From Desertivirga xinjiangensis (GTDB lineage: Bacteria > Bacteroidota > Bacteroidia > Sphingobacteriales > Sphingobacteriaceae), in NCBI RefSeq assembly GCF_024436435.1, contig NZ_JAFMZP010000006.1:186001-250000 (forward strand): 64,000 bases of DNA, written 5' to 3'. Shown here piece by piece: positions 62,717-64,000 of the stretch; position 1 is the stretch's first letter, and each line of letters starts with the position of its first letter. The translations under genes and the position numbers were made by a program. The notes below the pieces were generated by a model. That model was not told where the DNA came from, did no database searches, and was given only the letters and a program-made list of their open reading frames with translations.

Positions 62717-62731
62717 ATTAATGAGGCTTTT
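62696..62731 (+). terminator. Terminator overlapping the end of lpxB
   Basis: AAAAGCCTCATTAA (62696-62709) is perfectly complementary to TTAATGAGGCTTTT (62718-62731), with the lpxB stop in the loop. The A/T flanks let it also stop minus-strand messages from the 36-codon ORF. Confidence 0.88.
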
Positions 62732-62754
62732 ATCATTCAATCTTAAGTACCTGT

Positions 62755-62865
62755 TTATTTCTCAAACCGGCTCTTTTGCTGGTTCCTTACCGGAACAAGT
62801 GCTGGTTCTTTCTTTTTTAAGCTTTCAATAAAATCAGACACTAATTCTTTTAACTTCTCAAACAT
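62755..62865 (-). CDS. Possible 36-residue basic amphipathic protein
   Basis: An ATG at 62865, preceded by AGGGG eight bases upstream, opens a 36-codon frame ending TAA at 62755. The peptide begins MFEKLKELVSDFIESLKKK, an amphipathic helix, and ends PVRNQQKSRFEK. It is the only credible frame in a 407-base stretch without a larger gene and converges with lpxB, sharing its terminator. The clear ribosome-binding site and charged helical sequence favour a real gene; no family is known to me. Confidence 0.5.
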   Translation of the reverse strand: MFEKLKELVSDFIESLKKKEPALVPVRNQQKSRFEK

Positions 62866-63123
62866 AATTAACCCCTTTTCTGGTATAGTGTGATTGACTA
62901 TTCTTACTATTACGTATTTAAGTCTTTTTTAGTATAAATGCGAAGATCTATATTTTCCAGGACATAAATGTTATTCATTAATACGTAAGCTCCCAGCAAA
63001 AGTTGCTTTATTAAACAAATATTTTGTCAGTCGATCTTCATTTAAGCATTAAAGTGTTTATTTATGGATATTCGCAATGAAATTTAACATTGTACAATAA
63101 ACAAATAAGACAGATATAAACAC
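62866..63123. other. A/T-rich space before the HAD gene
   Basis: No coding frame is apparent. The octamer TTACGTAT near 62907 and its complement ATACGTAA near 62980 form a spaced inverted pair. The promoter of the HAD gene should lie in 63050-63110. Together with the small ORF, this fills 62717-63123. Confidence 0.4.
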
Positions 63124-63789
63124 ATGAAAGCATTTTTGTTCGATTTAAACGGGACGATGATAGACGATATGGGCTACCATACAGACGCCTGGCACGATAT
63201 ATTAAATAATGATCTCGGCGCCAATCTTAGTCGCGAAGCGGTTAAAATGGAGATGTACGGAAAAAACCACGAGTTGCTAGCCCGGGTGTTTGGAGATGAT
63301 CATTTTACAAAGGAAGAGAAAGACAGGCTTTCATTTGAAAAAGAGAAGCGTTACCAGGAAACCTACAGGCCACATTTAAGGCTGATTGAGGGACTTGATA
63401 GTTTCCTTGAAGAGGCTGATAAGAAAGGCATTAAAATGGCTATTGGGTCGGCCGCTATGACTTTTAATGTTGACTTTGTATTAGACGGCTTAAACATTCG
63501 CAAATATTTTCCGGTGATCATCAGTGCCGATCACGTGAGCGTAAGTAAACCTGATCCTGAAACTTTTTTAAAAGGTGCCGAAGGGCTCGGATTTAAACCG
63601 GAAGACTGTATTGTTTTTGAAGATAATCCGAAAGGAGTTGAAGCAGCCAGAAGAGCAGGTATGGAATGTGTAGTATTAACCACCATGCACGAAGAATATG
63701 AGTTTGACGGATTGGACAATATTCTCGTGTTTGTTAAAGACTATACCGATCCTTTCTTTAAGGACTTCCTAAAACGGGTTAGTGTGTAG
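63124..63789 (+). CDS. HAD hydrolase, beta-phosphoglucomutase-like, with DxN motif
   Basis: A 221-residue HAD superfamily protein with a cap domain. Motif I reads FLFDLNGTMIDD; the second acidic residue, the general acid/base in DxD enzymes, is Asn9. The rest is normal: MAIGSAA (motif II), SADHVSVSKPDPETF with the motif III Lys, and CIVFEDNPKGVEAARRAGM (motif IV). The cap has YHTDAWHDIL as in beta-phosphoglucomutase. Phosphatase or mutase activity may be reduced or altered. It starts at ATG 63124 and is transcribed alone, with a hairpin repeat pair after its stop. Confidence 0.85.
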   Translation: MKAFLFDLNGTMIDDMGYHTDAWHDILNNDLGANLSREAVKMEMYGKNHELLARVFGDDHFTKEEKDRLSFEKEKRYQETYRPHLRLIEGLDSFLEEADKKGIKMAIGSAAMTFNVDFVLDGLNIRKYFPVIISADHVSVSKPDPETFLKGAEGLGFKPEDCIVFEDNPKGVEAARRAGMECVVLTTMHEEYEFDGLDNILVFVKDYTDPFFKDFLKRVSV

Positions 63790-63837
63790 AAGCTGTTACC
63801 ACGTTGTAGAACCACAGCTGTACCGTAAATTATAAAC

Positions 63838-63913
63838 CACACGCGGCACGCGTGCGCTAGCAAGCAAACAAGGTCTTCAATCTGCATATGCTAGCGCACG
63901 CGTCCGCGTGTGC
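63838..63913. repeat. GC-rich extragenic hairpin, inverted pair (copies 3 and 4)
   Basis: The arms at 63838-63861 and 63891-63913 match in inverted orientation with a single base missing from the right arm, separated by a 29-base spacer. Each arm also has the CACGCG/CGCGTG core or its variant, seen in copies 1 and 2. Together they could fold into one long hairpin. Confidence 0.8.
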
Positions 63914-63932
63914 TTAGAACTGTTAGTGCTGG

Positions 63933-64000
63933 TTATGCTTTATTCAACTGATAATAAACATCGCTCCAGCGAAGGTCATTTTTCAATTGATACAAGTCCG
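63933..64000 (-). CDS. C-terminal end of a gene that continues beyond the window
   Basis: On the minus strand the frame is open from the window end to a TAA at 63933-63935 and reads DLYQLKNDLRWSDVYYQLNKA. The aromatic-rich, well-composed sequence looks like a real C terminus. The protein cannot be identified from 21 residues. It converges with the HAD gene across the hairpin pair. Confidence 0.4.
   Translation of the reverse strand, partial: DLYQLKNDLRWSDVYYQLNKA

Noticed and set aside
36479-63913. A dispersed CRISPR-like arrangement of the GC-rich repeats
   Set aside because: The copies are kilobases apart, in both orientations and without regular spacers, so they are extragenic palindromes, not a CRISPR array.

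Overview
The window is a stretch of Bacteroidota chromosome, most probably from the family Sphingobacteriaceae (Pedobacter-like). Four things point there: fused SecDF, a NusB more than twice the usual length, Rho with a long disordered insert, and families largely confined to this phylum (DUF2851, DUF3276, the YbbR/CoaE pair, FtsK followed by LolA). Several genes also have the Bacteroidota -7 promoter box TAnnTTTG just before the start codon. Shine-Dalgarno motifs are mostly weak. Assignment below phylum is inference.

Layout. 1-4.8 kb: DoxX-like (cut by the window start), DUF4256, TspO, a sorbosone-dehydrogenase-like lipoprotein, a PhnP-like hydrolase and LolA. 4.9-14.5 kb: FtsK, an ankyrin protein, PspC, DUF2851, PyrF, Rho, PssA, an Hpt protein and FolK. 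14.6-24.2 kb: SppA, an AI-2E-type permease, a PolX-like protein, a family 9 glycosyltransferase, a SixA-like phosphatase, then an overlapping reverse-strand chain of family 2 glycosyltransferase, ECF sigma factor, RsmG and DprA. 24.3-36.4 kb: Tgt, an LptF/LptG permease, EamA, a 946-residue metalloprotease/propeller/barrel protein, LapA-like, IspE, ThyA, DHFR and SecDF. 36.7-45 kb: type II NADH dehydrogenase, class II aldolase, AccD, a metallo-beta-lactamase-fold hydrolase, an Asp-rich/basic small protein pair, a cysteine desulfurase and GlmM. 45-54 kb: a methyltransferase-PAP2-ZIP operon, MarR, a DNA-ligase-associated-type exonuclease, CoaE, YbbR, YajC, DUF1573, NusB and an ABC exporter. 54-64 kb: DUF3276, an agmatinase-like enzyme, YchF, an MFS transporter, a RibD-like reductase, two cold-shock proteins, a polysaccharide lyase remnant, SurE, a small membrane protein, LpxB, a 36-residue ORF and a HAD hydrolase.

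Most of the window is housekeeping. It covers envelope building (LpxB, Lpt permease, LolA, SecDF, YajC, GlmM, PssA), folate and thymidylate supply (FolK, DHFR, ThyA), transcription control (Rho, NusB, an ECF sigma factor) and DNA handling (FtsK, DprA, PolX-like). I see no rRNA, tRNA, CRISPR array, insertion sequence, prophage or recognisable defence island.

The items most worth a second look are these: the protease/propeller/barrel fusion; a PolX-like protein whose polymerase aspartates look lost while the PHP site is intact; a Tgt without its zinc cysteines; a HAD enzyme with DxN for DxD; a family of GC-rich extragenic hairpins at three loci; an Asp-rich/basic gene pair; two TTG starts nested on upstream TGA stops; and a rearrangement scar beside the lyase remnant. 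No complete new multi-gene system is evident.
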